This document shows positions 43,123 through 53,440 of a stretch of 64,000 nucleotides of DNA, in pieces. Below the pieces are notes generated by a model. The model was given only the letters and a program-made list of their open reading frames with translations. It did no database searches and had not been told where the DNA came from. Each line of letters opens with the position of its first letter. The stretch's first letter is position 1. This stretch comes from Cristatella mucedo (taxonomy: Eukaryota; Bryozoa; Phylactolaemata; Cristatellidae). Location: NCBI GenBank assembly GCA_009760855.2, contig WPIO01000191.1, positions 280,501-344,500 on the forward strand. The letters run 5' to 3'. Made by a program: the position numbers and the translations under genes.

Positions 43123-46100
43123 TCACTTGATAAAGCTCCCTCAGAGAACTTAATCTCTCTCTAGGCGCTTTACATTTGCTGCAAAGTGAAATGCAATTGA
43201 ATGGTAAGTAAAATCACGCTTGAAAAACAAACAAAATGAATAATATGGTTAGGGGTGACATGCACAGGGTCAGCATGCAAATGTGGTTAGTGGCAGCATG
43301 CACAGTGTCAGCACGCATAAGCACATCAAGGACGAATCACAGGGACCCACTAAATGCTGTCCTGAATAGGTGTTTTTAAGTTTCTTTTAAATGTGGTCAG
43401 GTCAGGGGATGTTCCGACGCTGGTCAGGAGGAAGTTCCAGGCTTTGGGAGCATATGAACTAAATGCACGGTCTCCAAAGGATTTAAGGTTTGTATGAGGT
43501 ATTTCTAGACTGTTGGATTCCGAAAAGTGGGTGGCACGATGCTTGGCCTGATGGGGTAGTATATCTGACAGATAGGCTGGAGCCATAGAATGAAGGGACC
43601 TAAAAGTGAGCGACAAAACCTTGAAGTCAATCCGTTGCCTCACTGGTAGCCAGTGCAGGTCGGCGAGAAGTGGAGTAATGTGGCAACTGCGACGCTCACG
43701 ACAGACAAGCCTAGCTGCAGAGTTTTGCACCAGCTGCAATCGCCTGATCGCACATGCTGGTAGGCCAGTAAGCAGTGAGTTGCAGAAGTCGAGACGGGAT
43801 GTCACGAATGCATGGACCAACTTGGACGTGGTATCCTTATCTAAACAAGCCCGAATTTTAGCAATGTTATGAAGCTGAAAATAGGCAGATTTGACTGTGG
43901 AGCTGATGTGGTCGTCTAACGAGAGGTCGCTTTGGAATATGACACCTAGATTTCGAGCTGATTCAACTGGAGATATGCTGGCAGAGCCAATTTTGAGAGT
44001 CAGCCTTTCCAATCTCTGGATCACACTGGGTTTGCCCATAACTAGTAAGTTAGTTTTATCATCGTTAAGTTTTAGAAAATGTGCGGCCATCCATGTGCGG
44101 ATGTCATCAATGCATGCAGCTAGTGAGTTGAGAGAATTTGAGGTGCTCGAAGGCTGGGAGGGATCAAAGCAAAGGTACAACTGAGTGTCATCCACATAGA
44201 AGTGAAAGCCTAGATAGTGCTTGGCAATCACATCACCAAGAAGGAGAGTATAAACCGTGAAAAGGACCGGACCTAGCACAGAGCCCTGAGGTACTCCATA
44301 TTTTAGAGGTACTTCAGATGATCTTTGTCCATTCACGTCAATACTCAGGAGTCTCCCACTGAGATAGGACCTGAACCACTGCAGAGCAGTGCCAGTGATG
44401 CCCAGGCGAGATGAGAGGCGCTCTAGAAGTACTTTGTGATCGATGGTATCAAAAGCTGCCGAAAGATCAAGCAAAACAAGCAGAGACACTCTACCTATGT
44501 CTGAATTCCTAAGTAGGTCGTTGTATACCCGAAGCAATGCTGACTCTGTGGAGTGATTAGCTCTAAAGCCAGACTGGAACATACTAGCAAGGTGTGAGGT
44601 TTCGATATAGGAGTTCAGCTGGTCTGCCACGACCCGTTCGAGTGTCTTTGATAGGAATGGTAGAAGGGAAACTGGGCTGTAGTTGCTCAAGTTCTCTTGG
44701 TCAATAAGCTATGCGCTGATGCTCTGGCCAGTTGTCCTGACCATGAACCGACCCCTAGCGGCCCGGCGTCATCATACGTCACACCAAGCGCCACGACGAC
44801 TTTTAGATCAACTTCAGACTGCTTCCCTAAGCCTCGCTGCCAGTCTGGATTCTGGGCTGCCGTAAGCACCTACGGCGACGCCAGGCAAACGAGTTTCTTG
44901 TTACTCGAATGTACTGGACTTCCACGTGGTGGCTGCTGCAACAGCAGCAGCGGCGGCGGTTGCTGGCCGAGCCGCGTTCTGTAGCTCGCCTCCAGCCACG
45001 CGCCCTGCCCACGCTCGACGCGCCTCAGTCACCTCGCACGCTCCCCTGCGCACCCCCCCCCCCCCCCGCCTTGCCCTCTGTCCCCCTCGTCCTTGACCCG
45101 GTGGCCTCGGCAAGCTCTGCACGCTCACCTCGATGCTGCTGTTGCAGTGTGGGCAGCGCCTGCAGTTTTCGTTAATCCACTGAAGGGCGTGGCTCTCCTC
45201 CAGCACGGTGCGCACGGCCTTCTTGCCGTAGCGCAGCTCCAGAGCCTGCCGGTCCTCGTCGCTGCCCGTCATGAGTCGCCGCCGTATCTCCAGCATGGAC
45301 GCTGCGAGGCAGAAGCGCACGCAAGGCGTGAGAGCAGGGATTCGTACAACCGCCCCCACCACGTGACTCTACCCTTCGGTCATAACACGTAACTCTACCC
45401 CTCGACCGTGGTCAGGGTGACAGACCGTAGACTTGAGCAAGCCACGACACGGCGCTGCCAAGAACGCGGTTGGTGCCTGCTTTGGTCGCGGTTTGGTCAC
45501 CCTTTGCTAAAGTAAAGCGGAGCGGAATCCATGCAAGGACTCTATTCACTGGGTTACCAAATAGGTGACGAGACGAGGCCTGCAGGGGCGGGGTTAGGGC
45601 ACATTGCTCCCACACACACGGAGCGTCAAGTGCAGCACTCCAGCCGAAAAGAACAAGAGAGCCAACGAACTAGAGAGCTAGCGACAAAACCACGTACCGT
45701 ATAGCTGACGGCGACCAGGAGTTCATGCAAATGCTGGCTTGCAAAAAGAGCGACCGGGTAAGAGCCGACCAAGCAAGAGGCCAACCAGCACCACACAGCA
45801 AGCTAGCGCACAGCATCCCACCCTCCCCCACACAAGAGCCGAGAGAGGGGGGCTCGAAAGCAGCAATACCAGCAGCAGTGCCGGCAGCTGCAGCAGCGAC
45901 TCACCGCTGGCAATGTTGCATGGCGACAGACCGTGGTACGCCCTCCTGCACAGGCAGCAGAAGACAAAGTTGCAGTTGGCGCACGAGGCCATGTTGCTGT
46001 CGGCATCTCGCAGGACAGCATGCTGGCAGTGCGGACGAGGGCAGTACTCGATGTCTCGCATTGAGTCGAGTGTGCCCTGCAGCAGCAGCCTCTCGTACTT

Positions 46101-49100
46101 GTCGAACAGCTCCGGCACGAGCTCCTTAACCTGGGCGGCCATGTAGTAACCATGGCAACCACGGCGCCGAGCAAGTCAAATGCAGGCAGCAGCTGAAGGC
46201 AAACATTTCCTTCACAGCCACACAAGCGATTGAACGAATGATACCGCACAAGAGCTTGCGAATGCAGGCGCACGAGATCCCACCATTGCAGTGGTTTGGA
46301 CCCCAGATTAGAGAGAGATTTCAGACCGATGACGTTAAACAGGCATCGGCCGCCCTGTAACGAGTCCGGTAAGGCTTTAGAGTGCATCGTAACTCGGCTG
46401 GATCTGTGCTAACCCCCTACTTTTTTGTTGCAATCTATTTGCTATGTCTCAAGCTGCTGCAATACCCAATCGCTATATAGGCTATCACTTTGAAGAAAAT
46501 GATGCACAGTTGTACCCATGATTTCATCCCTTCCTGCCTGCCAGCTCTCATAACTTCGTTGCAGCATGTGAAGCTGATAATTGCACTTTGATGGATGCAG
46601 GAAACTGTCTCAAATTGAATGAGGATAGAACAGCCCTAGTAACAATGGGCATACCGTGTGCTAGTAATAAATTGGCAAACATATACCTCAAATTGACTCG
46701 GCCAACCCATTGCTTGTCTAATACGTGATGCTGCTGTCACCAACTACTCGGAATTCAGGTGTCGCCTCCGTCAGCTGCCTCAATTTTGAAAGCTACATTT
46801 AGAAGACAGCATCCACAGCTATCCATTAGTATGATCCCCATTTCTGATTAGAAACTGTCTTCTGTGGCGGCTTGCAAAAAAATTAATGAGCTCATTCGTT
46901 CTGTTTTTGTGAGGTTATTGCAATTCCCTCTTGGCTGGGCTACCAAAAAATCCACTAGGCCAGTGAAGCTGGTGATGAATATGGCTGCAAGGCTAGCTTA
47001 CAAATCTTAAGAGGTTAGGCATAGTATTAGAAAAATTGACTCATTAGGAGTCGCCCATATCATATACTTGCAAACCTTCCGACCTGCTGAATGGCACACC
47101 TACAGTTAGCAAAAAACCCTTCAGCTCGGCTTGTCTGTCACCAACGTCAAAACTGGTTCTTCACTCCAATTCTCATCGACTTCCTGAACTCACTTTCCAA
47201 CCGGCGGCATATCGATTTCGAGGTGTTCTACTGCCAACTTTTCGGCTCCTTATAATAATAATAATTATACATTTGATAAAATACCCTCAGAGAACTCAAT
47301 CACTTTCTAAGTGTTATACATTTGCTGCAAAGGAAGCACGATCGAATGATTAGTGATAGAATGTTCAATAAACAATCAGAATGACATGGTTAGGGGTGAC
47401 ATGCACAGGTTGAGCATGCAAGTAACCGTGATGGCACACTAGGTAAGGTGGTTGCTTTTACGACCTCTGTCCCGAGGTCGTGGGTTCGATTCCTGCAGGG
47501 GGGGCGATTCTTTATCGCCACTGCAAGCGGTGGTGATAGCCGTAAAGGCTCTTCTGTCGCTATACAAAAAAAGACTGTTTAACCAGCTAGGATTTTTTTC
47601 TTATGGTTAGTGGCAGCAAGCTCAGTGTCAGCACACATAAGCACATTAAGGTCGAATCACAAGGACCCACTAAATACTGAGACAACAAGATGTGTTTTTA
47701 GTTTCTTTTTAAATGCGGTTAAGTCCGGAGACGTTGCAATGTAAGTCAGTAGGAAGCTCCTTCCTTCTCTAGCACTCAGCATGATTGGATCGGAGCCAAC
47801 TTTTCAGTAATCGAGCCAGGCATGACAGCACAGCCCTCATGCGACTACTGAGAGCACCTGCCACCTGCGCACCGCTCACCTGTGCCGGATGCACTGTGGC
47901 CGGGCAGGAGCCTGCCGGGCAGGTGAGGTCGAGCACATCTCCCTCTTTGATGCGCACCTGCAGGTGGCGCGTGGCGCAGTCCCTGCAGAATGTGTGGCTC
48001 GTGCACGTGCCGTACCGAAGGCACGCAGCGCCGGCACGCTCCTGCAGGCACACGCCGCACGTGAACAGCTCGCGGTCGAACAGTTCCTTGCGTCGTCGCT
48101 TGGAGTGCTCGACCGCCGATGCTGCGGCCATCTCGTCGTTGGCCGCGTCACGAACGGCCCGCCGGTCGGCGATCGGCGTGGGCGGCATGGCAGCAGCAAT
48201 GGAAGCGACCGGAAGTGGTGGCCCCAGCAGCAGCTCGTCGTCGTCGACTCCGAGGGCAGCGAGTGAGTCGGAGCGCAGGAACTCGGCCCATATGTAGAGG
48301 ATCTCGCAGAACTCGTTGGCCAGCCACAGGCCGTCCAGCTCGCTGCACAACTTCGACAGCTGCATCGGACAAATGAACGAGCGACTACTGCATCGGACAT
48401 AGGACAGACTGTGCTGCTCATCATCGTGGCCGTCATCGAAGCAGCAGTGGGAGCTCTCGAACAAGTGGGCGCTCTGAGCGTTTGCTGAGTTACTCCCCCC
48501 CCCCCCCCCCCCCCCCCCCCCCGTCGCCGCCGTGACTGTGCCACTCACTTGCGCCCTCGTCGCCCAGTTGCTGCACAGCGTGTAGTCGGGCGGCCGCTTC
48601 GACGGGTAGTCGGCAGGCAGCACAAAGCCGAGCACAAACGGCGGCAGAAACTCGACCACGTGATGATCAGCAGGTGATGATGAGCTGCCACCGGCGGAGG
48701 CTGCAGCAGCTGCCGACTCTCCTCCGACTGCAGACGAGCAGAAACGGTGGTGAGCGGAACGCATTTGACCCAGCCTGTACACGAAGCAAGCCAAGACCAC
48801 AAGCCGTATAATAATGCTGATAATAATAATAATACATTTGATAAAGCACCCCCAAAAAACTTAGGCTGTCTCTAGGCACTTTACATTCGCTGCAAAGGAA
48901 ACACGATCGAGTGGTTAGTGGTAGCATGCTCAATAAACAACAAGAATAGCATGGTTAGGGGTGACATGCACAGGGTCAGTATGCAAGTATGGTTAGTGGC
49001 AGCATGCACAGTGTCAGCAAACTTGAGCACATAAAGATCAAATCACAGGGACTCCATAAATACTGTGATAAAAATATGTTTTAGTTTCTTTTTACAAGTG

Positions 49101-52100
49101 GTCAAATCAGGGGATGTCGTGACGCAAGTTGGGATTGAGTTCCAGGCTTTGGTAGCATATGAAGTAAAGGCACGATCTCCAAAGGATTTGAGGCTTGTAA
49201 TAATAATAATAATAATGTATTTGATAAAGCGCCCTCAGAGAACTCAATCTCTCTCTAGGCGCTTTACATTTGCTGCAAAGGGAAATGCAATTGAATGGTG
49301 AGTAATATCATGCTTGATAAACAAACAAAATGAATAACATGGTTAGGGGTGACATTCACACGATCAGCATGCAAATGTGGTTAGTGGCATGCACAGTGTC
49401 AGCACGCATAAGCACATCAAGGACGAATCTCAGGGACCCACTAAATGCTGTCCTGAATAGGTGTGTTTTTAAGTTCTTTTTAAATGTGGTCAGGTCAGGG
49501 GATGTTCCGACGCAAGTCGGGAGGGAGTTCCAGGCTTTGGGAGCATACGAACTAAATGCACGGTCTCCAAAGGATTTGAAGTCTGTACGAGGTAGTGGTA
49601 AACTGTTGGATTCCGAAAAGCAGGTGGTACGATGCTTGGCCTGGTGGGGGAGTAGATCTAAGAAAATATAATTCATTTGTATAGCGCCCCAAGAAAACCT
49701 AATCCCTTTTCAGATGCCTTACATATGCCTCCAGGCTCGAACCCACGACTTCAACCAGGCCTTGGTCGGGTCGAGCACCTTAACCACGGACCAAACCAGC
49801 TCGGCATGTGTATTGTCAAGAGGCTTAAGCACTTTAAGAAAACGATTCAAGCAGACATAGAAAATAGTGCAAGCAAGGGCTTGGTTTTCGGCTTACGATA
49901 AATGTTATCAACTGGCGAAAATGCCCTACAATGAAACCTAAAAAATATAGAGCAGCGTTGAAGCTGATGCTGCTCTTAATGGGGAGCTAGTGCAGGTCGG
50001 TCGGAAGTGGCAGAAAAGGACAATTGCAGCATTCACAACAAAAGCCTAGCTGCAAAGTTTTGCATCAAAGACATTTTATGTAAGAGACTTATGGCACATG
50101 CCAGAGGAACTGTGAGCCGCGAGTTAGAGAAGTCGAGAGAGGATGTCAACAATACGAAGACCATAATAACAGTAATAATACATTTGATAAAAGTGCCCTC
50201 AGGGAACTCAATCTCTTTCTAGGGGCATTACAATTGCTGCAAAGGAAGCACGATCGAATGGTTAGTGGGAGCATGCTCAATAAACAACAAGGATAACATG
50301 GTTAGGGGGTGACATACACAGAGTTAGCATGCAAATGTGGTTAGTGACAGCATGCACAGTGTCAGTACGCATAAGCACATAAAGAACGAATCACGGGGAC
50401 CCACTAAATGCTGTGATAAATAGATGTGTCGTTGTACGAGGTATAGGTAAACAATCATTCTCAAAGTGGACCGAGGGACACAGGATCGAATCAAACCGAA
50501 CCAAAACCGACCGCAAAGTGCAGCTCACAGTGAGCCCCATGTACATGCAGGTGCACCTGCTGGGCGACAAGCTGGGCACATAGCTCTGTCGACGGTCATC
50601 ATCTCTGCACAAAGAAAGATTCCAAAAAGTGGGTGGTACGATGCTTAGCCTGGTGGGGCAGTAGATCCGATAGTTAGGCAGGAGCCAAAGATTAAAGAGA
50701 CCTAAAAGTGAGTGAAGAAACCTTGAAATCGATGCATTTCTTGACTGAAAGCTGGTGCAGATCGACGAGAAGTGGCGTGATGTGGCAACTGCGGTGCTCA
50801 CGATCAACAAGCTTAGCTGCAGAGTTTTGCATCAGATGTAAGTACCTAATTGCACTGGCCGGTAAACCACCAAACAGTGAGTTAAAAGAAGTCCAGACGG
50901 AATGTCACGAATGCATGGACCAACTGATATGTGGTATATGCAGTGTATAATGATAATATGGTGCCCTCAGAGAAGTTAATCTCTTTCTATGCACTTTATA
51001 TCTGCTGCCAAGGAAGCACGATCGATGCAGTACCTGAGTTGGAAATAATATAAATGAAATAAATAATATAGATAAACAAATACAATGAACCTGAACCGGT
51101 AGTAATGAGGAGGCACTTGGGCATCACTAGGAGAAAGATGTTAGAGCGGCACGTGTTCTTCCTTACAAGCTACAGCGATAGCAGTCCATCCTTGGATGCC
51201 AACTTTCCAGCCATCCTCAGCAGATGCTTTCTCACTTTCTCGACTCAAGCCTCGTGACTCAAGCTACGCTTCTGACTTTCTCTTTCCTATGGTGAGAGCA
51301 AGTCGGCTGGCTGGCGCATGTAAAACAAATGCCCCTTGGGATTAGAGTGTGCTATAGAAAACTCTGCTGCCTAACAACCACTTGGTCCTTGCGTCTTTGT
51401 GAAGTTACTGACAGAGATGCATACACCTATGCAGGACGCCAAGCAGCTGAAGCTGGTCATAAAGTGCAGGTAAGACCACAATGGCAGACGATGTTGGCCA
51501 AGCAGCACAATCTATACCGACATACAGGCCTATATACACAGCGAAACGCTTGGCAGCCACCTAAGAGCGAAAGAGCACAATTTCGTACGATTAGCCTCTG
51601 GCGGACCAGGAAAACCTCAAGCAGAAGCGGCCAAGAGGCAGCGATCCTTTATATCGGAAGCTACCACTCCCGAGCAGTTTGACTGGGCTGACGCAGCACG
51701 TGCGACAGCCTCGCTATCAGGCGACGGTCGTCAGATTTCTCACTATCTCGGTAAGCCCTCACTAGAGCGATACACACAAGCAACGCCGGGGTTAATTAAG
51801 AGCTCCCCGCCAATCGACTCCTCGCCAGTGTCCTACACTCGCTGGGTACTGACGCGTCGAAGTGTCATTTATAGCCTGTCGCTACGCAGCCACCAGGCCG
51901 CTGCCTCGCCGGCGCCTACGGCTACCGACGCGCAGGCACGAGAAAAGGAAAGGAAAAGGAAAGAGAGGGAAGTGAAGGAGAGGAAGCGAAAGGAAGCGAA
52001 AGGAAAGGAAAAGGGAGGAAAGTGAAGGGAAGGAAAGGAAAGGAAAGGAAAAGAAAGGTAGGGAAATTAACGAAAGGAAAGGAAAGGAAACGATAGGGAA

Positions 52101-52342
52101 GGGAAGGAGAGGAAAGGCTACCGACGCGCAGGCGCACGAAGAGGAAATAAAAGCAAAGGAAACAATCAGGTACCTGCTGGTTTCTGCACTCTGACTTTGA
52201 GCTTGTCTCGCACGTGAGGCGCCACTAGCATCTGGCCGCGGATGCGACCGCTAGAGTCGCGGTCCGTCTCGATGACCTCTGCGTCGTATAGAATGGCAGC
52301 CAGGGCGGTGACCTCGTCGATTTGGCGCTCGGCGTCCGTCAT
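41810..52342 (-). CDS. RNF14: RNF14-like RBR E3 ubiquitin ligase, six coding exons
   Basis: Exons (minus): 52,342-52,174; 48,727-48,549; 48,359-47,880; 46,130-45,905; 45,301-45,129; 42,100-41,810. All introns are GT-AG, phases match throughout, and the total is 505 codons (human RNF14 is 474). The RWD domain is split over exons 1-2 (QIDEVTALAAILYDAEV; FLPPFVLGFVLPADYPSKRP). RING1 is in exon 3 (FTCGVCLQERAG...FCRDCATRHL), the IBR in exons 4-5 (IEYCPRPHCQ, CNFVFCCLCRRAYHG) and RING2 in exons 5-6 (CRRCPHCNSSIE, then GCNKMTCYKCHAYFCWLC with the active-site Cys region). It ends in an acidic tail. RBR ligases form a thioester with ubiquitin before transfer. The 3 kb intron 5 holds a LINE. Confidence 0.9.
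42213..42320. repeat. 15-bp tandem repeat (about 7 units)
   Basis: Unit GACGGAGTCAGCATC, with single-base variants in the last units. It lies in RNF14 intron 5. The duplicate locus at 60,465 has only one unit. Confidence 0.9.
42391..42550 (+). repeat. tRNA-derived SINE
   Basis: A tRNA-like head with TAAGGTGCTCGCAC (A-box region) and GAGGGTTCGAATCCTGCC (B box), then CAATCCTTTACAGCC and a body ending in GGCTCTTCTGCTGCTATA. The same insertion is present at 60,550-60,700, so it predates the gene duplication. Confidence 0.8.
43085..44702 (-). mobile_element. LINE family A copy, 3' half, in RNF14 intron 5
   Basis: Frame 44,690-43,350 covers the reverse transcriptase from SNYSPVSLLPFLSKTLER to the C-terminus, with PQGSVLGP intact but YVDD in place of YADD at the catalytic box. 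It ends in a 3' hairpin and an (AAT)n tail at 43,085. It is absent from the duplicate locus at 61.3 kb. Confidence 0.93.
45129..45301 (-). CDS. RNF14: RNF14-like exon 5
   Basis: Starts after a ctcgcag acceptor (ASMLEIRRRLMTGSDEDRQA). It contains LELRYGKKAVRTVLEE and the first RING2 Cys pairs CRRCPHC, and ends at a gtgagc donor. Confidence 0.9.
45905..46130 (-). CDS. RNF14: RNF14-like exon 4 (IBR)
   Basis: VKELVPELFDKYERLLLQGT, then IEYCPRPHCQ and CNFVFCCLCRRAYHGLSPC. Bounded by a cag acceptor and a gtgagt donor. Confidence 0.9.
46150..47240. repeat. Intron 3 block duplicated at 63.0-64.0 kb, with a decayed LINE fragment
   Basis: Nearly identical to 62,999-64,000. From about 46,560 it contains a decayed reverse transcriptase end (MDAGNCLKLNEDRTALVTMG in plus reading), related to family B. 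Confidence 0.85.
47255..47765 (-). mobile_element. LINE family A 3' fragment interrupted by a SINE
   Basis: The family A 3' end (hairpin at 47,275-47,320) is followed by the usual GGTTAGGGGTGACATGCACAGG block. A tRNA-like SINE occupies about 47,425-47,600 (GGTCGTGGGTTCGATTCCTGC B box), after which the LINE match resumes. Confidence 0.75.
47880..48359 (-). CDS. RNF14: RNF14-like exon 3 (RING1)
   Basis: 160 codons between a gatgcag acceptor and a gtgagc donor. Begins LSKLCSELDGLWLANEFCEI, a helix typical after the RWD domain, and holds RING1 (CGVCLQERAG, CTSHTFCRDCATRHL, LTCPAGSC). Confidence 0.9.
48495..48523. repeat. Poly-C run in an intron
   Basis: About 28 consecutive C. Its length is probably unreliable in any assembly. 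Confidence 0.9.
48549..48727 (-). CDS. RNF14: RNF14-like exon 2 (RWD second part)
   Basis: Bounded by a gtctgcag acceptor and a gtgagt donor. FLPPFVLGFVLPADYPSKRP, then PDYTLCSNW, is the conserved RWD YPxxxP region. Confidence 0.9.
48815..49670 (-). mobile_element. Two tandem LINE family A 3' fragments
   Basis: The first copy runs from about 48,825 to 49,195, the second from 49,196 (ATAATAATAATAATG tail) to 49,665. Both include the 3' hairpin and the GGCTTTGGGAGCATA-type coding end. Confidence 0.85.
49665..49800 (-). repeat. tRNA-derived SINE (antisense)
   Basis: ATTCATTTGTATAGCGCCCC hairpin end, then GGCTCGAACCCACGACTTCA (inverted B box) and GCACCTTAACC. Confidence 0.75.
50165..50940 (-). 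mobile_element. LINE family A 3' fragment, rearranged
   Basis: The 3' hairpin at 50,175-50,235, the 3' UTR block, then reverse transcriptase C-terminal sequence (AGTGAGTGAAGAAACC to GCATGGACCAACTGA), with an unrelated stretch at 50,455-50,615. Confidence 0.75.
51170..51425 (+). mobile_element. LINE family B 3' fragment
   Basis: Blocks shared with 10,200-10,440, ending in GTGTGCTATAGAAAACTCTGC and a CTTTGTGAAGTTACTGACAG tail. Much decayed. Confidence 0.5.
51940..52125. repeat. GGAAA-rich tandem repeat
   Basis: Imperfect AAGGA/GGAAA pentamers for about 180 bases, just upstream (in plus coordinates) of RNF14 exon 1, within its first intron. Confidence 0.9.
52174..52342 (-). CDS. RNF14: RNF14-like exon 1 (start codon, RWD first part)
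   Basis: 56 codons plus one base, from the ATG at 52,342 to a gcag|gtacct donor. MTDAERQIDEVTALAAILYD is the conserved RWD start ('E-x-x-A-L-x-x-I-Y/L-D'). The phase joins exactly to exon 2 at 48,727. Confidence 0.85.
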
Positions 52343-52579
52343 TTACAAGGGCTAGGTCGTGCTACGACGAGTCAAGCAACTATTCGGCTCGTCAGGCAAC
52401 GCGGCTCGAAACGACGTCGAACTAGCCGGTCGGGAGACCGGAAGGTCGGAAGTCGGCAGTGGCTACACAGCGAGCCCAGTATACGAGTGAGTGCCCCCCC
52501 CCACCCCAGCAGATGGGCGTGCCCGGTCGTGCGCCGGGCGTTGCCGGGAGTTGCCAATTCTAGGAAACCTCTTCAGTGA

Positions 52580-53135
52580 GCCTATGAGGCACAGCTTAAA
52601 TTCCTTCACTAAGATAGCGTGCCACCGAATCGTAACAAAGAATACGGGCTCAGAGCTGATCTTGCGCCTTCACCTCCTCCAGGACGGCGTAGCTATAGTG
52701 GAGGAAATAAAACCCGAAAGAGAGTGGTCCGGCGGCCTCGTGGCCCGAACCTGTTGCAACTGTTGCGGTCTAGTGCGCCAGTTGCTTGCTGCAGTTGGAC
52801 CGTATCGGGCCAGTCTTCGTCCGGGCCGTCGGAAAGTTCTCACTCGCTGTCGTGAGGCCCTGCCATTGGCAGCGAGTTGGCGCGAGGCTTCGCCTGGCGT
52901 GAGGCGGCACCTTCTCCTGCTGCCCGCCTTTCGTGATCCGAATGCGAGCGATCAAAGCGTACAAAGAGCGTCGACGATGGTGAAGCGGCTTTCCTCTTTG
53001 CTGGGCTCGCTGTTTTGCTCGGCCCTACCTGAACAGACGCTAGTCCTCTATGGAGATCGACGCATTGGTCGGCGAGACTGAGCATCTTCGTCGGAGTTGT
53101 TGATCTAGAATCCTTAGCCAGACCAGGTCAAGGCT
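52580..53135. other. Upstream of RNF14, nothing assigned
   Basis: Open frames on both strands without recognisable domains. It may include the RNF14 promoter and untranslated exon sequence. Confidence 0.3.
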
Positions 53136-53139
53136 GATT

Positions 53140-53440
53140 TAGCAGCCTCATTTTTTTCATGGCGGCAGCAGAGCCTCAGCGGCTATCGCCGCCGCTTGCA
53201 GCGGTCAATATAGAATCCGACAAATGCAGGACTCGAACCGGCGACCCGGGTCGTGAAGAGCGAGCACCTCTGGGCAAAGACCGAGGGCAAAATGCCGTGC
53301 TGGTTTGTTCTAGCGGTTAAGGTGCTCTCGCCCCGGGCACCAAGGTCTGACTGAGGTCGTGGGCTCGAGCCCCGAGGCCTATGTGAAGCGCCTGAATCGA
53401 GATTAAGTTCTCTTGGGGTGCTATATAAATGAATTATAAG
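53140..53440. repeat. Two SINEs, opposite orientations
   Basis: 53,140-53,255 carries an inverted B box (GGACTCGAACCGGCGACCC). 53,300-53,440 is the family seen at 2,815: GCGGTTAAGGTGCTCTCGCC, GTGGGCTCGAGCCCC, then the GCGCCTGAATCGAGATTAAG hairpin end and an ATATAAATGAATTAT tail. Confidence 0.75.

Noticed and set aside
47785-48380. Long plus-strand frames opposite RNF14 exon 3
   Set aside because: Antisense shadows of a GC-rich coding exon.
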